Positions 16,639 through 23,352 of a stretch of DNA of 34,994 nt are shown here, one piece after another. Numbering within the stretch: the stretch's first letter is position 1; every line of letters starts with the position of its first letter. The translations under genes and the position numbers were made by a program. Location: positions 1 through 34,994 of the forward strand of contig SCTX01000051.1 in the NCBI GenBank assembly GCA_004298385.1, read 5' to 3'. The notes beneath the pieces were generated by a model. That model saw only the letters and a list, made by a program, of their open reading frames with translations. It ran no database searches and was not told the DNA's origin. The stretch comes from Betaproteobacteria bacterium (GTDB lineage Bacteria; Pseudomonadota; Gammaproteobacteria; Burkholderiales; SG8-39).

Positions 16639-17610
16639 CTACCGCCGCTGCTTGAGAATTTGTTCCAACGTCGCCCTCGCCGCCGGCAGGCTGGCCCCTC
16701 CCAGACTCACCGCCTCGCGCGCGGTTTTCAGCGCCGCGTCCAGCTTGCCCTGGTCGGCGAGCGTTTGTGCCAGGTTGTTGAATGCCGCTGCCGCGAGCGG
16801 ATGCGCGGCGGTGGCCCTGCGGAATGCCGTTTCGGCTTCTGCCAAACGGCCCTGCGCGTAGGCCGTGTTACCCAAGCCCATCAAGCCGACGAGATTACCC
16901 GGCCAGCGTTCCAGCATGGCCGCATAGGCCCGCTGCGCTTCCGCGATGCGGCCGGTTTTCTCCAGTGCGGCGGCGGCGGTCGCGAAGCGGGCCTCGCGCA
17001 CGCTCGCCGGCAGGCGTCCGGGGGCGAGGGCGACCATGGCCCAGCGCCGGCCGTCGATCCACAAGAACTCGAACAGCCCGAGGGCCATGGCGCGCCGCGC
17101 CCGGGTCCCCGAATGCAGCAGGACTTGTTTCTTTTCCAGGTCGTAACCGATGACCACGGCGTAGTGCCAGTAGGGATGGAATGCCCACAACCCTTGGTTC
17201 TGCAGCACGATCACCGCGTTGCCTGCGGCCACTTCGGCGAGCACATCCTTCAGCTCGGGCGCGAGTTCGTAGGCCAGGAGGCCGTGGCGCCGCGCGCCGG
17301 CAAGCATCTCCACCTGCAGGCTGCCCTTGCGCGCCGGGAGATACACCTCGTCGGTGAGCTCATCGGGAGTCACGGCTACGCCGGCCGCGTTCAGGGCCAT
17401 GGCAAGCGCGGCCGGGCCGCACTGGTGCTCTTCTTGCGCGAAGAACGGCACCGAATCCAGCTCCACGCGCGGCGGCAGGCCCGCGGCGTTTTCCCGTTTC
17501 AGGGCCTCGGATTGCGGCAGGCTGACGCAGCCGGCCAAAAGGAAGAGCACAAAAACAAAGCCCGCGATTGCGCGGGCTTTGGCTAAAGACCAACTGGACT
17601 TCGCGGTCAC
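16639..17610 (-). CDS. PA2778-family cysteine peptidase lipoprotein with TPRs
   Basis: The 323-residue protein starts with a lipoprotein signal peptide, lipobox LAGC with Cys28. A papain-like C39-type peptidase domain follows, with Cys64 in EEHQCGPAALAMALN and His149 in WHYAVVIGYD, and then about three TPR repeats (residues 215-315). It is predicted to be membrane-anchored in the periplasm. Start GTG 17610 overlaps the stop of the upstream PA2779-like gene by four bases (GTGA), showing translational coupling. An in-frame reading to 18042 runs antisense-like through the neighbour and was discarded. PA2778/PA2779 pairs are widely conserved, but I know of no established substrate. C39-like domains usually cleave after double glycine. 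Confidence 0.87.
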   Translation of the reverse strand: MTAKSSWSLAKARAIAGFVFVLFLLAGCVSLPQSEALKRENAAGLPPRVELDSVPFFAQEEHQCGPAALAMALNAAGVAVTPDELTDEVYLPARKGSLQVEMLAGARRHGLLAYELAPELKDVLAEVAAGNAVIVLQNQGLWAFHPYWHYAVVIGYDLEKKQVLLHSGTRARRAMALGLFEFLWIDGRRWAMVALAPGRLPASVREARFATAAAALEKTGRIAEAQRAYAAMLERWPGNLVGLMGLGNTAYAQGRLAEAETAFRRATAAHPLAAAAFNNLAQTLADQGKLDAALKTAREAVSLGGASLPAARATLEQILKQRR

Positions 17611-17963
17611 TTGACCCAGTAGTACCAAATCAGGCCGATGACGAGCAGGCCTGCGGCTATGGCCCAGCCGCTCGCGCCGCCCGCCGGCAGGCTGTCGATC
17701 TGTCCGGCGAGGCTTACCACTTCGGCGTCGGTCATGGCGCCGACGCGCGCCTGCGCCGCGGTGGGGCTGATGCCATAGCTCCGAAGCTGATCGCGCACTT
17801 CGCTGCGGCCGATAAGATCTCGCAACTGTTCGCGCGCGCCCTGAGACTGCGCCGCGGTGACCACCTGATCGGTGCCGACCATGCCGGCGTAAGTGCTGAA
17901 CGGGAATGCGGCCATGCAGACGATCAACATGCGGCAGATATAGCGGATAAAAATATTTTTCAT
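17607..17963 (-). CDS. PA2779-family membrane/exported protein
   Basis: The 118-residue protein has an N-terminal signal sequence (MKNIFIRYICRMLIVCMAAFPFS, about 1-25). A central helical region contains QGAREQLRDLIGRSEVRDQLRSYGI and TDAEVVSLAGQIDSLPAGG. It ends in a hydrophobic segment WAIAAGLLVIGLIWYYW with a terminal Lys. The central Gly-Gly (SLPAGGASG) directly before the C-terminal helix looks like a cleavage point that the downstream C39-type peptidase could recognise (inference). ATG 17963 has AGGGGA upstream. The stop overlaps the start of the PA2778-like peptidase gene, so the two proteins are produced together. Confidence 0.85.
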   Translation of the reverse strand: MKNIFIRYICRMLIVCMAAFPFSTYAGMVGTDQVVTAAQSQGAREQLRDLIGRSEVRDQLRSYGISPTAAQARVGAMTDAEVVSLAGQIDSLPAGGASGWAIAAGLLVIGLIWYYWVK

Positions 17964-18083
17964 CGAAATCCCCTTTACGTCGGATTGAACGAGTTTGCGG
18001 CGGGCAGGATCTTGACGCAATGTTTGCCCGTGCAAGGGGCAATTTAGTCCTTGTCCGCGAGCCGAGTCAAGTCCCTGCGCGGA

Positions 18084-18479
18084 TCAGGTCTTTTCCTTGG
18101 TCTTCCTGGTTCTCGGCGCGGCGCCAATGCGCGCATCCATTTTTCGCAGCCGGCGCGCCAGGGTTTTCATCATCTGCACGGCGAAAAAGGGCGTTTCCTT
18201 TACCAGCAACTGGAAGCGTGTTTCGTCGATAGGAAACACGCGGCAGTCGTTTCTGGCGCGCGCCGACGCACTGCGCGGCTCCTCGTCTATCAGCGCCATC
18301 TCGCCGATGAAAGTACCTTCCTTGGCGGTTTCAATCACCGTATTGTCGAGCATCAGGTCGACCTCGCCTTCGATTATCAGGTACATCACCTTGGCCACGT
18401 CGCCCTTGCGGAAAATGTATTCGCCGGCGGCCACAGGAAGGACTTCCGGTGCGTTACGAAACAGATGCAGAGTTCCCAT
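18084..18479 (-). CDS. Cyclic nucleotide-binding domain protein
   Basis: The 131-residue protein is a single cNMP-binding domain. The phosphate-binding cassette is GEMALIDEEPRSASA (about 59-73), preceded by the beta-roll segments GEYIFRKGDVAKVMYLIIEGEVDL. There is no C-terminal helix-turn-helix as in CRP/FNR; the tail is only KTLARRLRKMDARIGA and a basic end. It may therefore act as a ligand-responsive partner rather than a DNA-binding regulator. It lies between the exported MsrA gene and the PA2779-like gene on the same strand. The MsrA gene is 32 bp upstream and may share a transcript. Confidence 0.87.
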   Translation of the reverse strand: MGTLHLFRNAPEVLPVAAGEYIFRKGDVAKVMYLIIEGEVDLMLDNTVIETAKEGTFIGEMALIDEEPRSASARARNDCRVFPIDETRFQLLVKETPFFAVQMMKTLARRLRKMDARIGAAPRTRKTKEKT

Positions 18480-18511
18480 TCAGCTTCCCTTCTTTTTCTG
18501 GGTGTTCATAC

Positions 18512-19123
18512 TTATTGGGCTACGCTTCCCCACAATTGCTTCAGCCTGGCGTCGCGGCCGCAGCCGGTGCGGTAGTACGCGTAGCGCAGCGGGTTCTTGA
18601 GGTAATAGTCCTGATGATATTCTTCGGCCGGCCAGAATTCGGTGGCGAGGGTAATTTCGGTGACAACTGGATCCTTGAACGGTTTGGATTTTTCCAGTGC
18701 CGCCCGCGATTCTTCGGCCAGCCGCTTTTGCTCCTGATCCAGGTAGAAAATGCCGCTGCGGTACTGCGTGCCGGCGTCGCAGAACTGGCGGTTCTTCACC
18801 GTGGGATCGATATTGCGCCAGAATACTTCCAGTAGCTTTTGGTAGTTGATTTTCTTCGGATCGTAGACCACCTGCACCGCCTCGGTATGTCCGGTCGTCC
18901 CGGCCGAGACCTCTTCGTAGGTCGGATTTTTCTTTTGCCCGCCGACATAGCCAGACGTGGTGGAAATGACGCCGGGGAGTTTGTCGAACGGCGGCTCCAT
19001 GCACCAGAAGCAGCCGCCGGCGAAAATCGCCCTTGCCTGAGCGGCGGGCTGGGCCTGGGCCGCCGAGAGCAAGGAAAGCCAAAGCGCGCAGCTCAGCAGC
19101 AGGAATTTGGGAAAGGGTCTCAT
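18512..19123 (-). CDS. msrA: Peptide methionine sulfoxide reductase MsrA, exported
   Basis: The 203-residue MsrA has a signal peptide (MRPFPKFLLLSCALWLSLL, cleavage predicted after AQA near residue 24). The catalytic Cys38 is in the motif GGCFWCME. Further family signatures are GYVGGQKKNPTYEEV, TGHTEAVQVVYDP, DPTVKNRQFCDAGTQYRS and a C-terminal EYHQDYY. It reduces methionine-S-sulfoxide in periplasmic proteins; the electron donor is not encoded nearby. ATG 19123 was chosen because it begins the signal peptide; the longer in-frame reading to 19183 puts polar residues before it. A second MsrA gene lies head-to-head 121 bp away. Confidence 0.93.
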   Translation of the reverse strand: MRPFPKFLLLSCALWLSLLSAAQAQPAAQARAIFAGGCFWCMEPPFDKLPGVISTTSGYVGGQKKNPTYEEVSAGTTGHTEAVQVVYDPKKINYQKLLEVFWRNIDPTVKNRQFCDAGTQYRSGIFYLDQEQKRLAEESRAALEKSKPFKDPVVTEITLATEFWPAEEYHQDYYLKNPLRYAYYRTGCGRDARLKQLWGSVAQ

Positions 19124-19244
19124 TTTCTCGAACCTGGTGATCAGTTCCGGCGACGTCAGGCGAAGATTCGATATCATATGCAAGTTTTCTGCGTCCCGCC
19201 AGACTAAACTGGATGTCGGGCATCCCGCAAGAAAGGTGAACTAC

Positions 19245-19796
19245 ATGGCGCAAGCACAAAACGGAAAGGAAATCGCCACCCTGGGCGGCGGTTGCTTCTG
19301 GTGCCTGGAAGCGGTATTCGACGAGCTAAAGGGCGTGGAGGCGGTCGAATCCGGCTATATGGGCGGACACTTGCAGGACCCCACCTACGCGGACGTGTGC
19401 GGCGGCGACAGCGGACACGCCGAAGTGGTGCAGATCAGCTTCGATCCGGCCGTGGTCGGCTTTCGCGAAATTCTCGAAGTGTTTTTCCTCATCCACGACC
19501 CGACCACGCAGAACCGACAGGGCAACGATACCGGGCCGCAGTATCGCTCGGCGATCTTCTATCACTCGCCGGAGCAGAACGCGACGGCCGAGCAGGTGAT
19601 AGCCAAGCTCGAGGCCGCCGGCCTATGGGACCGACCCATCGTCACCGAGGTCACGGCCGCGAGCCGGTTCTATGCCGCCGAGGGCGAGCACCAGGAGTAC
19701 TACCAGCGCAATCCCCACCAAGCTTATTGCATGATGGTAGTGCAGCCCAAGGTGGCAAAATTCCGCAAGCATTTCATCGGCAAGCTGAAGAAATAA
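19245..19796 (+). CDS. msrA: Peptide methionine sulfoxide reductase MsrA, cytosolic
   Basis: The 183-residue MsrA lacks a signal peptide. The catalytic Cys17 is in LGGGCFWCLE, and the family motifs GYMGGHLQDPTYADVC, SGHAEVVQISFDP, DPTTQNRQGNDTGPQYRS and EYYQRNPHQAYC follow. It repairs methionine-S-sulfoxide in cytosolic proteins. ATG 19245 has an AAGGTGA ribosome-binding site. The upstream in-frame extension to 19107 overlaps the divergent MsrA gene and is not conserved. The chain differs substantially from its head-to-head neighbour, so this is not a recent duplication. Opposite localisation suggests division of labour between compartments. Confidence 0.94.
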   Translation: MAQAQNGKEIATLGGGCFWCLEAVFDELKGVEAVESGYMGGHLQDPTYADVCGGDSGHAEVVQISFDPAVVGFREILEVFFLIHDPTTQNRQGNDTGPQYRSAIFYHSPEQNATAEQVIAKLEAAGLWDRPIVTEVTAASRFYAAEGEHQEYYQRNPHQAYCMMVVQPKVAKFRKHFIGKLKK

Positions 19797-19860
19797 GAGC
19801 TAGCTACGGCACCTTAACTGCTGTCGCATGCCAGCAGCGGAATTGCGCGCCGTGCGCGCC

Positions 19861-19986
19861 AACCGTGTTTTCCGCGCGGATGAAAAACGTATCCGCACGG
19901 AAAACACGGTTATTGTTAAAACCAAGGATAGCGTGGGGGTTTTATCCAAGATCGTCGATTGCACGCGGATGCGCTTTTCATCCGCG
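19861..19986. repeat. Cluster of inverted-repeat hairpins between convergent genes
   Basis: The largest hairpin has 21-bp arms with one G-T position (19861-19881 and 19891-19911) and a 9-nt loop. A second is TAAAACC/GGTTTTA (19917-19923, 19938-19944). The third is CGCGGATG/CATCCGCG (19964-19971, 19979-19986). The first and third share the core GGATGAAAARCGYATCCG in opposite orientation, so the segment looks like a pair of inverted copies of one element. No T-run follows any stem. The rest of the 19797-20023 gap is featureless. Confidence 0.8.
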
Positions 19987-20023
19987 CAACATCGCAACGC
20001 TGCGACGGCGGGTGGAGTCGGAT

Positions 20024-20836
20024 TCAGTCGCGGAATTTCGCCGCGCGCTTTTCCCTGCTCGCGGCAAGCGCTTCGTCGAGGTCGGTGGACAAGAGCATCG
20101 CGGCGTTCCAGGTAGCGACGTAGTTCAGGCCGTCTGCCACGGTGTGGTCGCGCGCATAGGTGATCATCTCCTTGCATCCACGCAAGGCGAGCGGCGGCTT
20201 CGACGCGAGCGTCGCGGTGAGTTCGCGCATTGCCGCCATCAGTGCTGCCCGGTCAGCATAGCAATCATTGACCAGGCGCAGCTCCTTCGCTTCCGCGCCG
20301 CCGACTTTGCGCCCGGTGTAGGCGAGCTCGCGCGCCGCGCCTTCGCCTATGAGGCCGGGCAAGCGTTGCAGCGTGCCGACATCGGCGGTCAGGCCGACAT
20401 CGATCTCCTTGACCGAGAAGAAAGCATCGGCCGAGCAATAGCGCAGATCGCAGGCGCAGATGAGGTCGATGCCGCCGCCGACGCAGGCGCCATGGATCGC
20501 CGCGATCACCGGCTTGCGGCAGCGCTCGATGGAGCTGAGCGTATCCTGCAGATCAAGGAGCAAGCGCCGCAGCTTCTCGCGCGCGCGGCCGTCGCAGTCG
20601 TCGCGGATCTGCGCCCGCATCCCGGTGAGCATATCCAGGTCGACGCCGGAGGTGAAATGCTTGCCGGCGCCGCAAATCACGCCGATGCGCGCCGCAGCGG
20701 TTTCGTCGAGCCAGCGCATCGCCTCGCGCAACTCCAGCCACATGGCGAGCTCCATCGCATTGGCGCGCTCGGGCCGGCTGAGCTCGATGGTCGCGATAGG
20801 CCCGGCGAGCGCGACCTTGAGCGTGCGGAATTCCAT
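20024..20836 (-). CDS. Crotonase-family dienoyl-CoA isomerase (ECH1-like)
   Basis: The 270-residue crotonase-fold enzyme has an oxyanion-hole region GKHFTSGVDLDML (58-70) and HGACVGGGIDL (115-125). Its three acidic residues are Asp124, Glu144 and Asp152. Their spacing (20 and 8) equals that of Asp176, Glu196 and Asp204 in rat ECH1, the delta3,5-delta2,4-dienoyl-CoA isomerase. The segment VKEIDVGLTADVGTLQRLP is characteristic of that branch rather than of ordinary enoyl-CoA hydratases. The role would be beta-oxidation of unsaturated fatty acids with odd-numbered double bonds. The start ATG 20836 gives MEFRTLKVAL. The trpB2 gene ends 31 bp upstream, so it may be the last gene of that transcript. 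Confidence 0.9.
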   Translation of the reverse strand: MEFRTLKVALAGPIATIELSRPERANAMELAMWLELREAMRWLDETAAARIGVICGAGKHFTSGVDLDMLTGMRAQIRDDCDGRAREKLRRLLLDLQDTLSSIERCRKPVIAAIHGACVGGGIDLICACDLRYCSADAFFSVKEIDVGLTADVGTLQRLPGLIGEGAARELAYTGRKVGGAEAKELRLVNDCYADRAALMAAMRELTATLASKPPLALRGCKEMITYARDHTVADGLNYVATWNAAMLLSTDLDEALAASREKRAAKFRD

Positions 20837-20867
20837 GTGCTGATTCTAAGGCGCGGAATGCCGCAAC

Positions 20868-22238
20868 TCAGGCTGCTGCCTTGACCGAGGGCAACCCGGC
20901 GAGCGCCATCGCCAGCTCGGCCTCGTCGTAGTCGAGGTCCTGCAGCTTGCCGCCGAAATAGTCGATGTAGGCCTGCATGTCGAAATGGCCGTGGCCGCAT
21001 AGGTTGAACAGGATGGTGCGCGACTTGCCTTCGGCCTTGCATTTCAGCGCCTCGTCGATCGCGCCCTTTACCGCGTGGTTCGCCTCCGGCGCGGGCAGAA
21101 TGCCCTCGGCGCGCGCGAACAGTACGCCCGCGTCGAAACAGGTGGTCTGGTGATAGGCGACCGCCTCGATCAGACCGAGCTGCTTGATGTGGCTCACCAG
21201 CGGCGCCATGCCGTGGTATCTCAAGCCGCCGGCGTGGAATCCGGGCGGAGTGAAGGTCGACCCCAGAGTGTGCATTTTGGTGAGCGGCGTCAGATGCGCG
21301 GTATCGCCGAAATCGTAGGCGTATTGGCCGCGCGTGAGGCTGGGGCAGGCCGCCGGCTCGACCGCGACGATGCGCACCTTCTTGCCGCCGCGCAATTGCG
21401 CGCCTAGGAAGGGGAACACAATGCCGGCGAAATTCGAGCCGCCGCCGGTGCAGCCGACGATCACGTCAGGGTAGTCATCCGCCATTTCCAGTTGCGCCAT
21501 CGCTTCCTGGCCCACTACCGTCTGGTGCAGCAGCACGTGGTTTAGCACCGAGCCGAGCGCGTACTTGGTGTCGTCGCGCTGCGCCGCGATTTCGACCGCC
21601 TCGGAAATGGCGATGCCCAGGCTCCCCGGATGGTCGGCGCGCTGCGCGAGGATGGCGCGGCCGGCCTGGGTCTCTTTCGACGGGGACGGCGTGCAGCTCG
21701 CGCCGTAGGTTTCCATCAGCGCTCGCCGGTAGGGTTTCTGGTCGTAGGAGACGCGCACCATGAACACCTTGACCTCCAGCCCGAACAGCGCGCCGGCGAA
21801 GGCGAGTGAAGATCCCCACTGGCCGGCGCCGGTCTCGGTGACGAGCCGCTTCACCCCGGCCTGTTTGTTGTAGAAGGCCTGCGGCACCGCGGTATTGGGC
21901 TTGTGGCTGCCGGCCGGGCTCACGCCTTCGTATTTGTAATAGATTTTTGCCGGCGTCTGCAGCGCCTTCTCCAGGCGCCGCGCGCGGAACAGCGGCGACG
22001 GGCGCCACTGGCGATACACCTCGCGCACGGGTTCGGGGATCGGGACTTCGCGCTCGGTTGCGACCTCCTGCATGATCAGGTCCATTGGAAACAGCGGCGC
22101 CAGATCAGCGGGTCCCACCGGCTGCAGCGTGCCCGGATGCAGCACCGGCGGCGCCGCCACCGGCAGATCGGCGGCGAGGTTGTACCAGTACTTTGGTATG
22201 CGCGTCTCGTCGATCAGGTATTTGATGGTATCGGTCAT
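20868..22238 (-). CDS. trpB: TrpB2-type tryptophan synthase beta-like PLP enzyme
   Basis: The 456-residue fold-type II PLP enzyme belongs to the TrpB2 group by length, the long N-terminal extension (about 75 residues ending in [20 protein letters not shown]) and its motifs. The PLP lysine is Lys113 in GSHKPNTA, followed by [12 protein letters not shown] and the phosphate-binding [10 protein letters not shown]. It would join indole and serine to make tryptophan. TrpB2 proteins often occur outside the trp operon and without TrpA, as here. The upstream gene is pdxH (30 bp away), which makes the PLP cofactor. Indole salvage or another beta-replacement reaction is possible. Confidence 0.92.
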   Translation of the reverse strand: MTDTIKYLIDETRIPKYWYNLAADLPVAAPPVLHPGTLQPVGPADLAPLFPMDLIMQEVATEREVPIPEPVREVYRQWRPSPLFRARRLEKALQTPAKIYYKYEGVSPAGSHKPNTAVPQAFYNKQAGVKRLVTETGAGQWGSSLAFAGALFGLEVKVFMVRVSYDQKPYRRALMETYGASCTPSPSKETQAGRAILAQRADHPGSLGIAISEAVEIAAQRDDTKYALGSVLNHVLLHQTVVGQEAMAQLEMADDYPDVIVGCTGGGSNFAGIVFPFLGAQLRGGKKVRIVAVEPAACPSLTRGQYAYDFGDTAHLTPLTKMHTLGSTFTPPGFHAGGLRYHGMAPLVSHIKQLGLIEAVAYHQTTCFDAGVLFARAEGILPAPEANHAVKGAIDEALKCKAEGKSRTILFNLCGHGHFDMQAYIDYFGGKLQDLDYDEAELAMALAGLPSVKAAA

Positions 22239-22268
22239 GACTCCTCCCGGTTGAAATTGTTCAAGGGT

Positions 22269-22901
22269 TTATGGCGCGAGACGTTCAATCTTCCAGCCCT
22301 CGGCCTGCTTTGTATAGAGCAGCCGGTCGTGCAGGCGGTTTCTGCGGCCCTGCCAGAATTCGATCGCCTCGGGCAGCACGCGGTAGCCGCCCCAGTGCAA
22401 AGGCCGCGGCGGATGTTTGCCGTAGCGTAGCACGATTGCCCCCACTTTCGTCGCCAGCGTCAGGCGGTTGGGCAGCACCATGCTCTGCGGCGAAGCCCAG
22501 GCGCCGAGGCGGCTGCCCAGCGGGCGCGTCTCGAAATACGCGTCCGATTCCTCGGCCGACACTTTTTCGATGGCGCCTTCGATGCGCACCTGGCGCTCGA
22601 GCTGGGCCCAGGCGAACACGAGGGCGGCATAGGGGTTCGCGGCGAGCTCGTGTCCCTTGCGGCTGGTGTAGTTGGTATAGAAGACGAAGCCGCGATCGTC
22701 AACGCCCTTCAGCAGCACCACGCGCGCGGACGGCCGACCCGCCGGCGTGGCCGTGGCGAGCGTCATCGCGTTGGGCAGCGGCAGATCGGCGTGGACAGCG
22801 TCGTGAAACCAGCGATCGAACTGCCTGAACGGATCGGCGTCGGCATTCTTTTCGACAAGGCCGGCGCGCATGTATTCCTGGCGTATGTCGGCGATGCGCA
22901 T
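22269..22901 (-). CDS. pdxH: Pyridoxamine 5'-phosphate oxidase
   Basis: The 210-residue FMN enzyme oxidises PNP or PMP to pyridoxal 5'-phosphate. Recognisable segments are [75 protein letters not shown], and the C-terminal [16 protein letters not shown]. The Arg-His pair in the last motif contacts PLP in the E. coli enzyme. Length and order match PdxH. It lies 30 bp upstream of the TrpB2 gene on the same strand, so supply of PLP and a PLP-using enzyme are probably co-expressed. A divergent thioesterase remnant begins 23 bp upstream. Confidence 0.95.
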   Translation of the reverse strand: MRIADIRQEYMRAGLVEKNADADPFRQFDRWFHDAVHADLPLPNAMTLATATPAGRPSARVVLLKGVDDRGFVFYTNYTSRKGHELAANPYAALVFAWAQLERQVRIEGAIEKVSAEESDAYFETRPLGSRLGAWASPQSMVLPNRLTLATKVGAIVLRYGKHPPRPLHWGGYRVLPEAIEFWQGRRNRLHDRLLYTKQAEGWKIERLAP

Positions 22902-22924
22902 GAAGCGGAACGACTCCGGGGGCG

Positions 22925-23320
22925 TTGCTGGTGCGCTATTTTACCCCCAGGCGCCGCGCGCTGCCGCGCGCGCATGCTCTGGCCCCGGGGCAGCAAAGGC
23001 TGGGCACGCACCTCGACTTGCGCCACTTCGCCGCGACGCCGGTGGGTATGCGCGTGAGCGCGGAAGCCAAGTTGATCAGGATCGAAGGGCGCCTGCTGAC
23101 GTTCCGTGTTTCCGCGGCGGACGCAATCGAACCGATCGGCGACGGCACGCATGAACGCGTGGTGATCACCCTCGAGCGCTTCGATCAGCGCGTGCAGAAG
23201 AAAGCTGCGCAGATACATTGGCAGACTGTTGAAAAATGCTTCCCGTCCGCGAAAAATTCATTACGCGAGGCAATCTCACAGAGGGAAACGTTTTTCAATA
23301 GCCCAGAATTGGGGATATAA
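22925..23320 (+). pseudogene. Truncated FlK-like hot-dog thioesterase remnant
   Basis: The 131-residue frame from TTG 22925 contains the middle and C-terminal part of a fluoroacetyl-CoA-thioesterase-type hot-dog protein: ALAPGQQRLGTHLDLRHFAATPVGM, RIEGRLLTFRVSAAD, GDGTHERVVITLERFDQRVQKKA. The expected N-terminal 40-45 residues (with the active-site helix) are missing. The 17 codons before the conserved part look random, and the only upstream codons run straight into pdxH. After KKA the frame reads through an inverted-repeat element to a TAA at 23318-23320, adding about 35 unrelated residues. I infer a 5'-truncated, probably inactive gene. A short working protein cannot be excluded. Confidence 0.7.
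23226..23301. repeat. Inverted-repeat element (19-bp arms)
   Basis: CTGTTGAAAAATGCTTCCC (23226-23244) and the complement of 23283-23301 match at 16 of 19 positions around a 38-nt spacer. The outer end reads ctattgaaaaacg, a motif I associate with dispersed repeats in proteobacteria (memory only). It supplies the 3' end of the thioesterase remnant. Confidence 0.75.
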
Positions 23321-23339
23321 AAGGGGGTATCGCCCCCTT
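23321..23339 (-). terminator. Probable intrinsic terminator of pepN
   Basis: On the minus strand AAGGGGG and CCCCCTT form a 7-bp stem with a 5-nt loop, followed by TTTATATCC. It lies 14 bp beyond the pepN stop. The T-run is short, so strength is uncertain. Confidence 0.65.
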
Positions 23340-23352
23340 GTGCGTAGCCTTG

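Noticed and set aside
16639-18042. 467-codon reading of the PA2778-like gene
   Set aside because: The first 144 codons run through the PA2779-like gene in another frame. The lipoprotein signal begins at GTG 17610.
19292-20884. 530-codon plus-strand frame across msrA and the isomerase gene
   Set aside because: It runs out of frame through msrA, through the hairpin gap and antisense to the isomerase. No domain recognised.
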